Virus record (IMG/VR): IMGVR_UViG_3300025133_000103
Location: 1-62,033 of that record
Direction: 5' to 3' (one strand)
DNA: 62,033 nt
From: a virus
Below the pieces are notes generated by a model. It searched no databases, was not told where the DNA came from, and saw nothing but the letters and a program-made list of their open reading frames with translations. Positions within the stretch are counted from its first letter, which is position 1. Each line of letters opens with the position of its first letter. Of this stretch, positions 1 to 7,734 are shown piece by piece. Both the position numbers and the translations under genes were made by a program.

Positions 1-1
1 G

Positions 2-79
2 ATACACGCTAAGACGAAGACGTCTAAGAACAAGAACAGCAAAAACTACAAGAAAGCGTATAGGGGTCAGGGCCGCTAG
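2..79 (+). CDS. C-terminal end of a gene cut by the window edge
   Basis: An open frame runs from base 2 to a TAG stop at 77-79 and encodes 25 lysine- and asparagine-rich residues ending in RGQGR. The composition (KTKTSKNKNSKNYKKAY) looks like the basic tail of a small phage protein. The 3' end overlaps the end of the opposite-strand gene by four bases. It is not the continuation of the partial gene at the right edge if the window were circularised, because the frames do not match. Function unknown. Confidence 0.45.
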   Translation: MHAKTKTSKNKNSKNYKKAYRGQGR

Positions 80-492
80 AGCGTGTTGTAAAAACGCTGC
101 ACGGCTATCCTTCCTCGCTGCGAGAGTGCATACCTTACTCGGTAGTTAAACTTCGTCTCTTCTCTAAAGAAGTGGTCTTCTCGCGTATTAGAAGGCGTGA
201 GCTTATCAAAGTGCTTATATAGGTATCCTTCGTTCACCATAGGGTAGATAAGCCTCTCCCCTATATTGTTTTTATTCATGCCGTACTCTTCGCTGGCGAA
301 TTTTATAGTAAAGAACTCTAGATCGTAACACCATAGCATAAAGTCTAGCCAGCTCCCTGGTATCTCGCTGTTATATATAAAGTTATTTCTTGCGTTACGC
401 AGGTTCTTTAAGTGGTTTTGCTTTACGTACTTATCGGGTAGTCTTGAAAACTCCCTGAACAACCTTGCTTTCTTCACTCTAGATCGCGGCAT
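76..492 (-). CDS. hypothetical protein, basic
   Basis: A 138-residue protein starting MPRSRVKKARLFREF. It is rich in basic and aromatic residues and looks helical. The C-terminal part (about residues 75-138: IGERLIYPMVNEGYLYKH, then RYALSQRGRIAVQRF) has the rhythm of a winged-helix domain, with a possible recognition helix followed by a strand pair, but this is only a resemblance. It is the only leftward gene in this part of the window and is divergent from the rightward operon starting at 533. That position would suit a regulator. No family was recognised. Confidence 0.6.
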   Translation of the reverse strand: MPRSRVKKARLFREFSRLPDKYVKQNHLKNLRNARNNFIYNSEIPGSWLDFMLWCYDLEFFTIKFASEEYGMNKNNIGERLIYPMVNEGYLYKHFDKLTPSNTREDHFFREETKFNYRVRYALSQRGRIAVQRFYNTL

Positions 493-503
493 AATTTAAT
501 CCT

Positions 504-511
504 TATCTTTG
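504..511 (+). promoter_or_regulatory. Bacteroidota-type promoter, -7 box TATCTTTG
   Basis: TATCTTTG matches the Bacteroidota -7 consensus TAnnTTTG and lies 21 nt before the start codon at 533. On the opposite strand the same 40-nt gap holds TAAATTTG (521-528), so the gap may carry back-to-back promoters for the two divergent genes. No clear -33 TTTG is seen for the rightward one. Confidence 0.55.
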
Positions 512-532
512 ATTGCATAACAAATTTATATC

Positions 533-829
533 ATGACAGCTAAAGACACACACTTCTTGGCCGAGATGTACTCCTTGGTAAAGAAAATGGAGGAAACCAT
601 AGAAGAGTTTGATATGAGGGAAAGGATCTTAGCTTCTATTGTTGTTGGGGTTCTTGACTCCGACGCCCTAGAGGATGAAGCCGAGACCGCTGAATTAAAA
701 ACGATGTATAGCTTCAGCCTTGAGAGCAGGGAGGAGCTAGAGACAATTAAATCTTTAATGGACGATATGTACACTGACGAGGAGCCGCTAGACGACTTGT
801 TAAACGGTTTAGGCATATCGCTAAACTAA
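533..829 (+). CDS. hypothetical acidic protein
   Basis: A 98-residue, strongly acidic, helical protein (long Glu/Asp runs, e.g. EETIEEFDMRERI and DALEDEAETAELK). It is the first gene of the rightward operon leading to the terminase and sits just behind the promoter at 504. It has no cysteines, signal peptide or membrane segment. Small acidic proteins at this place can be DNA mimics or assembly factors, but nothing in the sequence decides this. Confidence 0.6.
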   Translation: MTAKDTHFLAEMYSLVKKMEETIEEFDMRERILASIVVGVLDSDALEDEAETAELKTMYSFSLESREELETIKSLMDDMYTDEEPLDDLLNGLGISLN

Positions 830-834
830 ATATA

Positions 835-1071
835 ATGGAAGGTCTTATTAGAAAAATTATTGTGGGCAAGGAGCCCAAAAACGGCATGGCCTATTATATA
901 GGTATGCGGGCTGGCGATGGGAACGTGTCAGCTATAGTAGAGGATGAGAGATATCTTCATAAGTTCGCTAAAAAAAGATACCTTGTATACATAGAAAACG
1001 AAGAAGGCAACGTACTTTGGAAGGCCATAGACGATATGCCGTGTATGCTGGAATTTGATTTGAACTTTTAA
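835..1071 (+). CDS. hypothetical small protein
   Basis: A 78-residue protein beginning MEGLIRKIIVGKEPKNGMAY. Alternating hydrophobic residues suggest a small beta-rich fold. It follows the previous gene by 5 nt and precedes the co-chaperonin-like gene by 3 nt, so it is part of the same transcript. No family recognised. Confidence 0.6.
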   Translation: MEGLIRKIIVGKEPKNGMAYYIGMRAGDGNVSAIVEDERYLHKFAKKRYLVYIENEEGNVLWKAIDDMPCMLEFDLNF

Positions 1072-1074
1072 TTT

Positions 1075-1659
1075 ATGAGGACATTTAACTTGTTTGTCGT
1101 GGAGCTAGAGAAACAGCTCAAAGACACCGTAACCACCGCTGGGGGGTTAGAGCTTTATATAGATAATAAATATGATGAATTTAAAAACAGGGTTACAGAG
1201 GGGCCTGTCGTGGCTGCTCCATTTAAGTATGAAACTGGCGTCCAGCCTGGAGATACTCTTTACTTCCACCATCTCGTGGTGCTTAACGAAGGTCAAGTAC
1301 TTACTGGTGAAGACAATCACTATATTGTACGATTTGATCCAGACAATACTATTAACAATCAAGCTATTGCTTATAAAGATCAGCATACTGGTCTTGTCGC
1401 TCCTCTTGCGGGCTGGAGCCTTCTTGAGCCTGTCGAAGAAGAGGAAGTTCCCGAATCGGAGACTATCGAAGTGGTCAAACTCGATGAGAAGCTACCAACA
1501 AAGGGTCGCGTCGCGTTTATGGCACCTTGGATTCAAGCGTTAGGCGTTGAGGTAGGCGATGTAGTAGGGTTTAAAGAGAACCGCGACTACAGGATTACTA
1601 TTGACGAGAAAGAGTATTACAGAACTCGCGCAGAAGACCTACTCTATGTCGAAAACTAA
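1075..1659 (+). CDS. GroES-like co-chaperonin (phage gp31-type)
   Basis: A 194-residue protein that reads like a GroES-fold co-chaperonin. GPVVAAPFK, then GVQPGDTLYFHH (about residues 40-66), resembles the strand and PGD turn of GroES. The end, ITIDEKEYYRTRAEDLLYVEN (about 174-194, 21 residues spanning the C-terminal strand), matches the GroES ending in which a tyrosine-containing strand is followed by an Asp-Leu/Ile pair. A second PGD-like turn (VEVGDVVGFK, about 158-167) suggests an elaborated single barrel, longer than the usual 95 residues. Family knowledge: such phage proteins (T4 gp31) replace host GroES so that GroEL can fold the capsid protein. Its place beside the terminase fits a morphogenesis role. 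Identification is by pattern only. Confidence 0.6.
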   Translation: MRTFNLFVVELEKQLKDTVTTAGGLELYIDNKYDEFKNRVTEGPVVAAPFKYETGVQPGDTLYFHHLVVLNEGQVLTGEDNHYIVRFDPDNTINNQAIAYKDQHTGLVAPLAGWSLLEPVEEEEVPESETIEVVKLDEKLPTKGRVAFMAPWIQALGVEVGDVVGFKENRDYRITIDEKEYYRTRAEDLLYVEN

Positions 1660-1936
1660 ATTCACTACAATTAGTGCTTCTCAGCGCCTCATGAAGAGTA
1701 TGGAGGTGGCTATAGACAATATGATCGAAGAGATTAAAAAGCCTGTCGACCCAGACGCGGGTGGGTCTGCTAGAAAGGCTGAGCTTCAGTCTATTAAACA
1801 GACGGCTGTGGACTGCAAGGAGCTACTGGTAGAGCGCCAGAAGTTAGAACAGATGGTAAAAGAACTAAAACAACATGGGCAAATCGAAGAAGAAAAAGAC
1901 TACTCAGGAGGATTCGCTGAGAGGTTTTCAAAGTAA
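1646..1936 (+). CDS. helical protein, candidate terminase small subunit
   Basis: Start chosen at MSKTKFTT (1646). An upstream in-frame ATG at 1601 would lie deep inside the co-chaperonin gene. The 96 residues are helical with heptad-like stretches (MKSMEVAIDNMIEEIKK; LLVERQKLEQMVKELKQ). It lies three genes before the large terminase subunit, where phages usually encode the small, DNA-recognising subunit. The size is small for that family and no HTH is evident, so the assignment rests on position alone. Confidence 0.5.
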   Translation: MSKTKFTTISASQRLMKSMEVAIDNMIEEIKKPVDPDAGGSARKAELQSIKQTAVDCKELLVERQKLEQMVKELKQHGQIEEEKDYSGGFAERFSK

Positions 1937-2036
1937 CCACACTGGTTTAATCTACTGGGGCGATTATATTGATAACCAGACAGTTAGCAGCGATTACTTA
2001 AACAAAAACTTTAACATACGATATAACAAGTATTAA
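1875..2036 (+). CDS. hypothetical small protein (53 aa)
   Basis: ATG at 1875 opens a 53-residue frame, MGKSKKKKTTQEDS... to ...FNIRYNKY, overlapping the preceding gene by 62 nt in another frame. The basic N-terminus followed by an aromatic, asparagine-rich C-terminal half is coding-like, and the frame fills the gap before the HNH gene. Function unknown. Confidence 0.5.
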   Translation: MGKSKKKKTTQEDSLRGFQSNHTGLIYWGDYIDNQTVSSDYLNKNFNIRYNKY

Positions 2037-2048
2037 GTTGGAATTCGC

Positions 2049-2405
2049 ATGAGCTACAAGAACAAAGAAGACCAAGCTAGAGCCAGCGCTAAACACTATT
2101 CTGAAAACAAAGAAAAGGTAAAAGAAAGAAGCAAAAAAAGGAATAGACTTCAAAGGGAAAGAAACTCTAACTTTGTATCTAGGGTTAAGAGGAGGTTTAA
2201 TTGCGTGGACTGCGGCGAGTCAGATGTAGTGGTCCTTGATTTTGATCATGTAGAGGGCGAAAAGGCAGGGAACGTATCTGATATGTCTAGACAGGGCTAC
2301 TCTATAGAGGCTATAAAGAAAGAAATAAGAAAGTGCGAGGTAAGGTGTTCAAATTGCCACCGTAGGATAACCCACCAAAGAAGAACCATAAACAAGCACT
2401 CGTAG
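2049..2405 (+). CDS. HNH-type endonuclease-like protein
   Basis: A 118-residue protein with a basic helical N-terminal region (many Lys/Arg, residues 1-45) and an HNH-like zinc finger: FNCVDCGES (CxxC), then VVLDFDHVEGEK (the DH of the first motif), then CEVRCSNCHRRITH (CxxC-H). This is the standard arrangement of small phage HNH proteins that cut or nick DNA. They occur as free-standing homing enzymes or next to terminases, where they can aid packaging. Its 3' end runs 10 nt into tRNA-Arg, which may mark a past insertion at the tRNA. Confidence 0.75.
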   Translation: MSYKNKEDQARASAKHYSENKEKVKERSKKRNRLQRERNSNFVSRVKRRFNCVDCGESDVVVLDFDHVEGEKAGNVSDMSRQGYSIEAIKKEIRKCEVRCSNCHRRITHQRRTINKHS

Positions 2406-2469
2406 CTCAACAGGATAGAGCATCGCACTTCTAATGCGAAGGTTCGGGGTTCGAATCCCTGCGGGTGTA
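2396..2469 (+). tRNA. tRNA-Arg (anticodon TCT)
   Basis: Complete cloverleaf: acceptor GCACTCG/CGGGTGT (two G-U pairs), D arm GCTC-AACAGGATA-GAGC, anticodon stem TCGCA/TGCGA with loop CTTCTAA giving anticodon TCT, variable loop AGGTT, T arm CGGGG-TTCGAAT-CCCTG, discriminator A. No CCA is encoded. It would decode AGA (and AGG by wobble), codons much used by this phage. It is the only fully canonical tRNA seen in the window. Confidence 0.93.
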
Positions 2470-2486
2470 CAATTAAACTAAACAAC

Positions 2487-2675
2487 ATGCCAGACTTACA
2501 TTGCCCCGATTGCGGGAAGGAGCGTTTCGAAAAATCTTTAACCATGCGTGTCCGCGATGGCGACACATATTACGTTGAGGGAGAATGTGAATGCGGATCT
2601 CAGATGAAGCTAACGAATCCTAGAAAGGGCGTGGCAAATTTAGGGCGGATGGGTAGAAACGGCAGTAGTTATTGA
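2487..2675 (+). CDS. small zinc-ribbon protein
   Basis: A 62-residue protein with two cysteine pairs, HCPDCGKERF (residues 5-14) and ECECGSQM (about 33-40), i.e. CxxC...CxC, typical of a small zinc ribbon. Its TGA stop overlaps the terminase ATG (TGATG at 2673-2677), so translation is probably coupled. It may help DNA or protein contacts in packaging, but this is inference from position. Confidence 0.65.
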   Translation: MPDLHCPDCGKERFEKSLTMRVRDGDTYYVEGECECGSQMKLTNPRKGVANLGRMGRNGSSY

Positions 2676-4789
2676 TGTCTGTACTTATTGACATAGAAGG
2701 ATATGAAGATCAAGGGATTAAGATCGACCCTAACGGTACGGCTGGAGAGGCACTCGAAATCAATGGCATTCTTGTTGTACTGCCAAAAAAACCACCCAAA
2801 TCGAAAATCCTCTTCCATGATAAGCCAAGAGCGATGCAGCTGTGGGAGAGGCAGCCTATGCCTGTGGAGCTGCAAAGGATTAGAAGTATGGATGAGTGGT
2901 TCGAGAAACCTTCCGAGTTTCGAAAAAGGTTTTCTGTTTACATCGAACAAGAGTTTCAGCGGCGGCGCGACGGCCTTTGGTTTTACAATGATGGGATCCC
3001 TACGTATATTACAGGGCGGCACTATATGTTTTTACAATGGACTCAAATTGATATCGGACACCCACAATTCCTTAGTTTCCAAAAAGAAGTCTTTATCCAC
3101 ATGGCTGCGTGTGAAGCTGATCCTCGTTGTCTCGGCCAGCTTTATACTAAGTGTCGCCGCTCTGGGTATACTAATATCTGTTCCGCTGTACTTGTTGACG
3201 AGGCTACTCAAGTTAAAGACAAGCTTCTTGGTATTCAGTCGAAAACTGGTAAAGATGCCCAGGAGAATATTTTCATGAAAAAAGTAGTAGCTATGTTCCG
3301 TGGCTACCCTTTCTTCTTCAAGCCTATTCAAGATGGTACTACTAACCCGCGTATGGAGCTGGCTTTTAGAGAGCCCTCAAAGAGGATAACAAAAAACAAC
3401 AAAACATCTTATCGGGGTGATGCCTTAAATACTTTGGTTAATTGGAAAAACACAACCAATAACGCATATGACGGAGAGAAGCTTCATATGATGTACCTCG
3501 ATGAGGCAGGTAAGTGGGAGAAGCCGTCCGATATACGCGAAGCGTGGAGGGTGGAAAGGACATGTCTTATCGTAGGAAGGAAAGTGGTAGGCAAGGCTAT
3601 GGTAGGGAGTACGGTTAATCCTATGAGCAAAGGGGGCGAGGAGTATAAAGATCTATGGAATGACTCCGATCCGTCTAACAGGAACGAGAACGGACGAACC
3701 CGAACGGGCCTATATAGGCTCTTTATGCCAGCCGATGAGTCATTGGAAGGTTTTTTCGATAAACACGGGAGGCCTGTAAAAGAGACACCCGAAGAACCTG
3801 TAGAGGGTATTGATGGGGAAACGATAGAAATTGGGGCTCGTAGGTATTTAAAAAACGAAAGGCAGTCGCTTAAAGACGATCCTTCTGAGCTGAACGAAGT
3901 GGTAAGGCAGTTTCCTTTCACCGAGGACGAAGCCTTTAGGGACAGCATAGAGGGAAGCCTCTTTAATATAGGTAAGATATACCAGCAGATAGAACATAAC
4001 GACGAGCTCTACCCAAATCCCGTTGTTATAGGCAACTTTATATGGATAGAAAAAGACAAAGAAGTGGCCTTCTCCCCTACCCCCAACGGTAGGTTTAGGG
4101 TTGCGTGGATGCCTGACCCCGAAGACCGTAATGTCGCTGCTACAGAAAGAGGCAAGAGGATTCCTCCTTTTAAAGATCACGGGTGTGGGGGTGTTGACTC
4201 TTATGATTTAGACGCTACGGTAGACGGCAGGGGATCGAAAGGAGCGTTACATATGTACAATAAATTTTCTATAAACAGACCATCTAATATGTTTGTTGTA
4301 GAGTATGCTTCTCGTCCCGACCTAGCTAAGATATTCTACGAAGACGTCCTTATGTGTGCCTTTTTCTATGGGTATCCCTTGTTAGTGGAGAACAACAAGT
4401 ACGGTATTGTAAGGTACTTTGAGTCAAGGGGTTACGACGGTTACTTAATGGATCGCCCTAAGCACTTAGCGGCTGTTAGTTCCAATATGAATGTAAGAAC
4501 CAAGGGTATACCTTCTAACTCTCAGGATGTTATACAGTCTCACGCGCAGGCTATAGAGACATATATACACCATCATGTTGGCGTTAATTACGATTCTGGA
4601 GAGACAGGAAGTATGTATTTCAATAAAACCCTAGAAGACTGGATAGGTTTTAAGATAGACAAAAGAACCAAGTTTGACTTGACTATAAGCTCTGGGTTGG
4701 CTTTGTTAGGCGCTCAAAAGGCCAAAGAAAAACCTGTTGCCGATTTTACAGAAACCAAGTTTTTTAGACGATACAAGGTCTACGGATGA
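2675..4789 (+). CDS. terL: terminase large subunit
   Basis: A 704-residue packaging motor ATPase/nuclease. The start is the ATG overlapping the upstream stop. The ATPase half shows a Walker A-like KCRRSGYT (about residue 158) and Walker B MMYLDEAGKW (about 271). The nuclease half shows an acidic strand GVDSYDLDAT (about 505) and a late Asp in KFDLTISSG (about 667), as expected for the RNase H-like domain. The length is at the upper end for terminases and similar to large TerL proteins of Bacteroidota podoviruses. It cuts concatemeric DNA and pumps it into the prohead through the portal encoded next. Confidence 0.88.
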   Translation: MSVLIDIEGYEDQGIKIDPNGTAGEALEINGILVVLPKKPPKSKILFHDKPRAMQLWERQPMPVELQRIRSMDEWFEKPSEFRKRFSVYIEQEFQRRRDGLWFYNDGIPTYITGRHYMFLQWTQIDIGHPQFLSFQKEVFIHMAACEADPRCLGQLYTKCRRSGYTNICSAVLVDEATQVKDKLLGIQSKTGKDAQENIFMKKVVAMFRGYPFFFKPIQDGTTNPRMELAFREPSKRITKNNKTSYRGDALNTLVNWKNTTNNAYDGEKLHMMYLDEAGKWEKPSDIREAWRVERTCLIVGRKVVGKAMVGSTVNPMSKGGEEYKDLWNDSDPSNRNENGRTRTGLYRLFMPADESLEGFFDKHGRPVKETPEEPVEGIDGETIEIGARRYLKNERQSLKDDPSELNEVVRQFPFTEDEAFRDSIEGSLFNIGKIYQQIEHNDELYPNPVVIGNFIWIEKDKEVAFSPTPNGRFRVAWMPDPEDRNVAATERGKRIPPFKDHGCGGVDSYDLDATVDGRGSKGALHMYNKFSINRPSNMFVVEYASRPDLAKIFYEDVLMCAFFYGYPLLVENNKYGIVRYFESRGYDGYLMDRPKHLAAVSSNMNVRTKGIPSNSQDVIQSHAQAIETYIHHHVGVNYDSGETGSMYFNKTLEDWIGFKIDKRTKFDLTISSGLALLGAQKAKEKPVADFTETKFFRRYKVYG

Positions 4790-4794
4790 TTTGC

Positions 4795-4802
4795 TATATT
4801 TG
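4795..4802 (+). promoter_or_regulatory. promoter -7 box TATATTTG before the portal gene
   Basis: TATATTTGC matches the Bacteroidota -7 box. Six bases after it an ATG (4809) opens an eight-codon frame MPSSSLSS whose TGA overlaps the portal ATG as ATGA (4832-4835). Confidence 0.65.
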
Positions 4803-4808
4803 CAGAAT

Positions 4809-4835
4809 ATGCCTAGCTCTTCACTATCATCATGA
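4809..4835 (+). CDS. eight-codon leader frame coupled to the portal gene
   Basis: ATG right behind the promoter opens MPSSSLSS and ends in TGA, overlapping the portal start codon. With almost no 5' leader this ATG would be the first codon on the transcript, so ribosomes ending here could restart at the portal ATG. Serine-rich content and the exact ATGA overlap argue against chance, but a sequence this short cannot prove itself. Confidence 0.35.
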   Translation: MPSSSLSS

Positions 4836-7279
4836 CTGACTACAACAACAACAAAAAAGGCACTTTTCCAGACCCATTAGCGGAAACAGAAGTTAAGGAG
4901 AGCAAAGCCTATGGGTTGGAGTATGCTAAAGCTGTTGAATCTCAGTGGGGTAAGATGAACGAGTCGAGCTCTCTTTACGGTAAAAGAAATAACGTATTTG
5001 AGAGAAGCAGGGATTATGCTAACGGCACCCAGGATACAAACATATACAAGAAGCTTCTTAGTTCTTTAGAGCCCAATTCGGGCGATGGTAGTTTATTGAA
5101 CATGGATTACACTCCTGTTCCCATCTTACCTAAGTTTGTTCGTGTTGTCGTAAATAAAATCCTTTCTAGAAATCCATACCCTAACCTAGAGGCTATTGAT
5201 CCGTTGTCTTCTTCAGAGAAGAACAATAAAAAGCGCAGGGTTGAGATTCAAGTGGAAGCAAAAAAGCAATTACAACAGCTTAAACAACAAACAGGTATGG
5301 TTGTCGGGGATGACCCTGACACACTTCCAGATACCTTAGAGGAGGCGGAGATTCTTCTTGGCACTAATGTTAAGACCGATGCAGAGATAGCCGCGCAGAT
5401 AGGGACAAATATGACGCTCTCTTGGAATAACTTCAATGACGGGGTTTTTAGAAGGTGTGTAAACGATCTGGTTGCTTTAGGGATGTCTGTTGTTAAGAGG
5501 AGTAACGACCCCAACGAAGGCATAAAGACGGAATATGTCGATCCTGCTTGCTTCGTTCATAGCTACACAGAGGACCCTAGCTTTGAGGATCTTATCTATG
5601 CAGGGCATGTAAAGAGAATGTCTATAGCTGAGCTAAAGAGAATTGCTGGTCATGAGCTAGATGAAGAGGATTTTAAAAAGATAGCGTCGGGGGTAAAGAA
5701 TAAGTCAGGTAATGACGCTTCTGCCTTTAACAAGACCAGCTACAACAAAAACCTTCAGCGCAACGAGAACGGCTACGATCAGTATATGGTCGATATTTTA
5801 GACTTTGAGTTTCTTTCTGTCGATTGTATCCATTTCGAAGAAAAAGAAAATCGTTTTGGGAATGTAAATTTCTTCTTAAAAGGGTTTTCTTACGAAGAGA
5901 AGCAGGGTAGTGTCTTCCAGCGCACACCAAGCAAAATGGAGATATCTACTGTCTATGGCGGTAGCTACGTTATGGGTGGCGCTGATATATTGTTTAATTA
6001 CGGAAGGACGAAGAACGTACCGAAGAATATCCACGATATATCAAAGGTCACTCTCTCTTATTCTCCTATTGCGACGAACCTCCGCAATATGATGCCTAAG
6101 TCTATGGTGGACTCCTGTACGGGGTTTGCTGATATGTTGCAGCTTACGCACTTAAAGATTCAGCAGGCTATTGCCAAAGCCAAACCCGATGGACTTATTA
6201 TTGATATCGAGGGGCTGGAGAACGTACAGCTTGGAAAAGGCGGCGACTTGCAGCCATTAGAGCTTCACGATATATACGAGCAGACAGGTGTCTTCTACTA
6301 CAGGAGCAAGAACCCAGAGGGGGGCTTCCAAAACCCGCCTGTTAGGGAGATAGGAAATTCTATTCGAAATATCAACGAGCTTGTCGGGTTGTACAACCAT
6401 TACCTAAAAATGATTAGGGATGCTACGGGGGTTAACGAGATGATGGATGCCTCTACACCTAAAGGGGACACGCTTGTCGGTGTGCAGCAGAATGCTATTG
6501 CGGCAGGGAATAACGCTATATACGACATCACAAACGCTTCTATGATCTTGTTTAAAAAGGTCTGCGAGGATATAGTGAAGTGCTTGCAGATCCTACCGCC
6601 TGAGTCTGTTATCTTTAAAGTGTACGAGAACGCGGTAGGAAAAGAAAACATGTCTGTCCTCTCTTCGTTTAACGATCTACCTATGTATAACTTTGGTGTA
6701 CAGGTGGTTAAGGAGATGGAGGATCAAGATAGGGCCTACCTGGAACAGAACATACAGATGTCTCTTCAACAGAAAGAGTTGGATATAGAAGATGCTATTG
6801 CTATACGCAATATGAAAGACGTAAACCAGGCGGAACGTTTGCTTGTGGTCCGCAGAAAGAAGCGGATTGCTCAGCAGCAACAGATGGCTATGCAGAACTC
6901 TCAGCAACAAGCCGAGATACAACAAGCTTCGGCGCAGGCTACCTCGCAAGCTAAGATGCAAGAGTTGCAGATGGAGGCGCAATTGGATTCGCAGAAGATG
7001 CAATTGCAGTCTCAGTTAGAGGCTCAGCTAGAACAGGTTAAGCACCAGTTTAGAAAAGAAATTGAGATAATTAAGGCTCAGGCTACGCTAGGGTTTAAAG
7101 AGGATGATAAAAATTTCAAAGAAAAGCTTGAGGTTCTTAAAGAGGATAGAAAAGACGAGAGGGTAAAGAAGCAGTCTTCAGAACAAAGCAAGCTGTTGTC
7201 TCAACGTCAGGGCAAGCGCGGGGAGCTACCAGAAGCTTCTGAAAACGTAGACGATATTGTAAACTCATTATTAGGCTAA
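4832..7279 (+). CDS. portal protein
   Basis: An 815-residue protein directly after the terminase, the usual place and size for podovirus portals of Bacteroidota phages. The N-terminal and central parts are mixed alpha/beta, with conserved-looking stretches such as FVRVVVNKIL (about residue 104) and RDATGVNEMMDASTPKGDT (about 530-548), which resembles the portal stretch preceding the long crown helix. The last 180 residues are a Gln-rich helical barrel-like segment (repeated QQQ, QMEAQLDSQKMQLQ) with high coiled-coil character. It forms the dodecameric DNA gate at the capsid vertex. Confidence 0.8.
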   Translation: MTDYNNNKKGTFPDPLAETEVKESKAYGLEYAKAVESQWGKMNESSSLYGKRNNVFERSRDYANGTQDTNIYKKLLSSLEPNSGDGSLLNMDYTPVPILPKFVRVVVNKILSRNPYPNLEAIDPLSSSEKNNKKRRVEIQVEAKKQLQQLKQQTGMVVGDDPDTLPDTLEEAEILLGTNVKTDAEIAAQIGTNMTLSWNNFNDGVFRRCVNDLVALGMSVVKRSNDPNEGIKTEYVDPACFVHSYTEDPSFEDLIYAGHVKRMSIAELKRIAGHELDEEDFKKIASGVKNKSGNDASAFNKTSYNKNLQRNENGYDQYMVDILDFEFLSVDCIHFEEKENRFGNVNFFLKGFSYEEKQGSVFQRTPSKMEISTVYGGSYVMGGADILFNYGRTKNVPKNIHDISKVTLSYSPIATNLRNMMPKSMVDSCTGFADMLQLTHLKIQQAIAKAKPDGLIIDIEGLENVQLGKGGDLQPLELHDIYEQTGVFYYRSKNPEGGFQNPPVREIGNSIRNINELVGLYNHYLKMIRDATGVNEMMDASTPKGDTLVGVQQNAIAAGNNAIYDITNASMILFKKVCEDIVKCLQILPPESVIFKVYENAVGKENMSVLSSFNDLPMYNFGVQVVKEMEDQDRAYLEQNIQMSLQQKELDIEDAIAIRNMKDVNQAERLLVVRRKKRIAQQQQMAMQNSQQQAEIQQASAQATSQAKMQELQMEAQLDSQKMQLQSQLEAQLEQVKHQFRKEIEIIKAQATLGFKEDDKNFKEKLEVLKEDRKDERVKKQSSEQSKLLSQRQGKRGELPEASENVDDIVNSLLG

Positions 7280-7280
7280 T

Positions 7281-7733
7281 ATGGCAAGTAAAGTAAATTT
7301 AGATGTAGCCGAGAAGCTAGACATTACGTGCAGACGAGGCGATTCCTTTTCGCTTTCTCTGACGCTAAAAGATTCCGCAGGTGATGCGCTAACCCTAGCC
7401 ACCTCAAACTACGAATTCCTGATGGATGTTAAAGGAGCCAAAACAACCCAGACTGATGGATCTGTTTCCAGGTCGGTGGTGGCTTCGAGCTCTAAGTCTT
7501 CTTCTACAACCGATCTAAAGGATGCTGACGGAAACCCTCTTGATGCTTTATCAAATGGATTTGTTTTTAGCGCTGGGACAGATGCTGGGTTGGTAACGGT
7601 AACGGCCACAGCGGAAGTTATGAAGCAGCTTCCTCCAGGGAGGTATGTTTATGATATTCAGCAAAAAGTAAGCGAGACGGTTACTACTATCCTAAGAGGT
7701 AGCTTTAAGGTAAACGAAGATATCTCAGACTAA
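7281..7733 (+). CDS. small beta-sandwich virion protein, fibre-associated
   Basis: A 150-residue protein beginning [38 protein letters not shown], a central linker, then [16 protein letters not shown] and [14 protein letters not shown], form the pattern often seen in small Ig-like phage proteins next to fibres, in which 'G-x-Y-x-Y-D-I-Q' precedes a last strand ending in a D-I/V-S/T tail. Two nucleotides separate it from the collagen-like fibre gene, so it is probably an adaptor or fibre-base component. Confidence 0.55.
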   Translation: MASKVNLDVAEKLDITCRRGDSFSLSLTLKDSAGDALTLATSNYEFLMDVKGAKTTQTDGSVSRSVVASSSKSSSTTDLKDADGNPLDALSNGFVFSAGTDAGLVTVTATAEVMKQLPPGRYVYDIQQKVSETVTTILRGSFKVNEDISD

Positions 7734-7734
7734 T

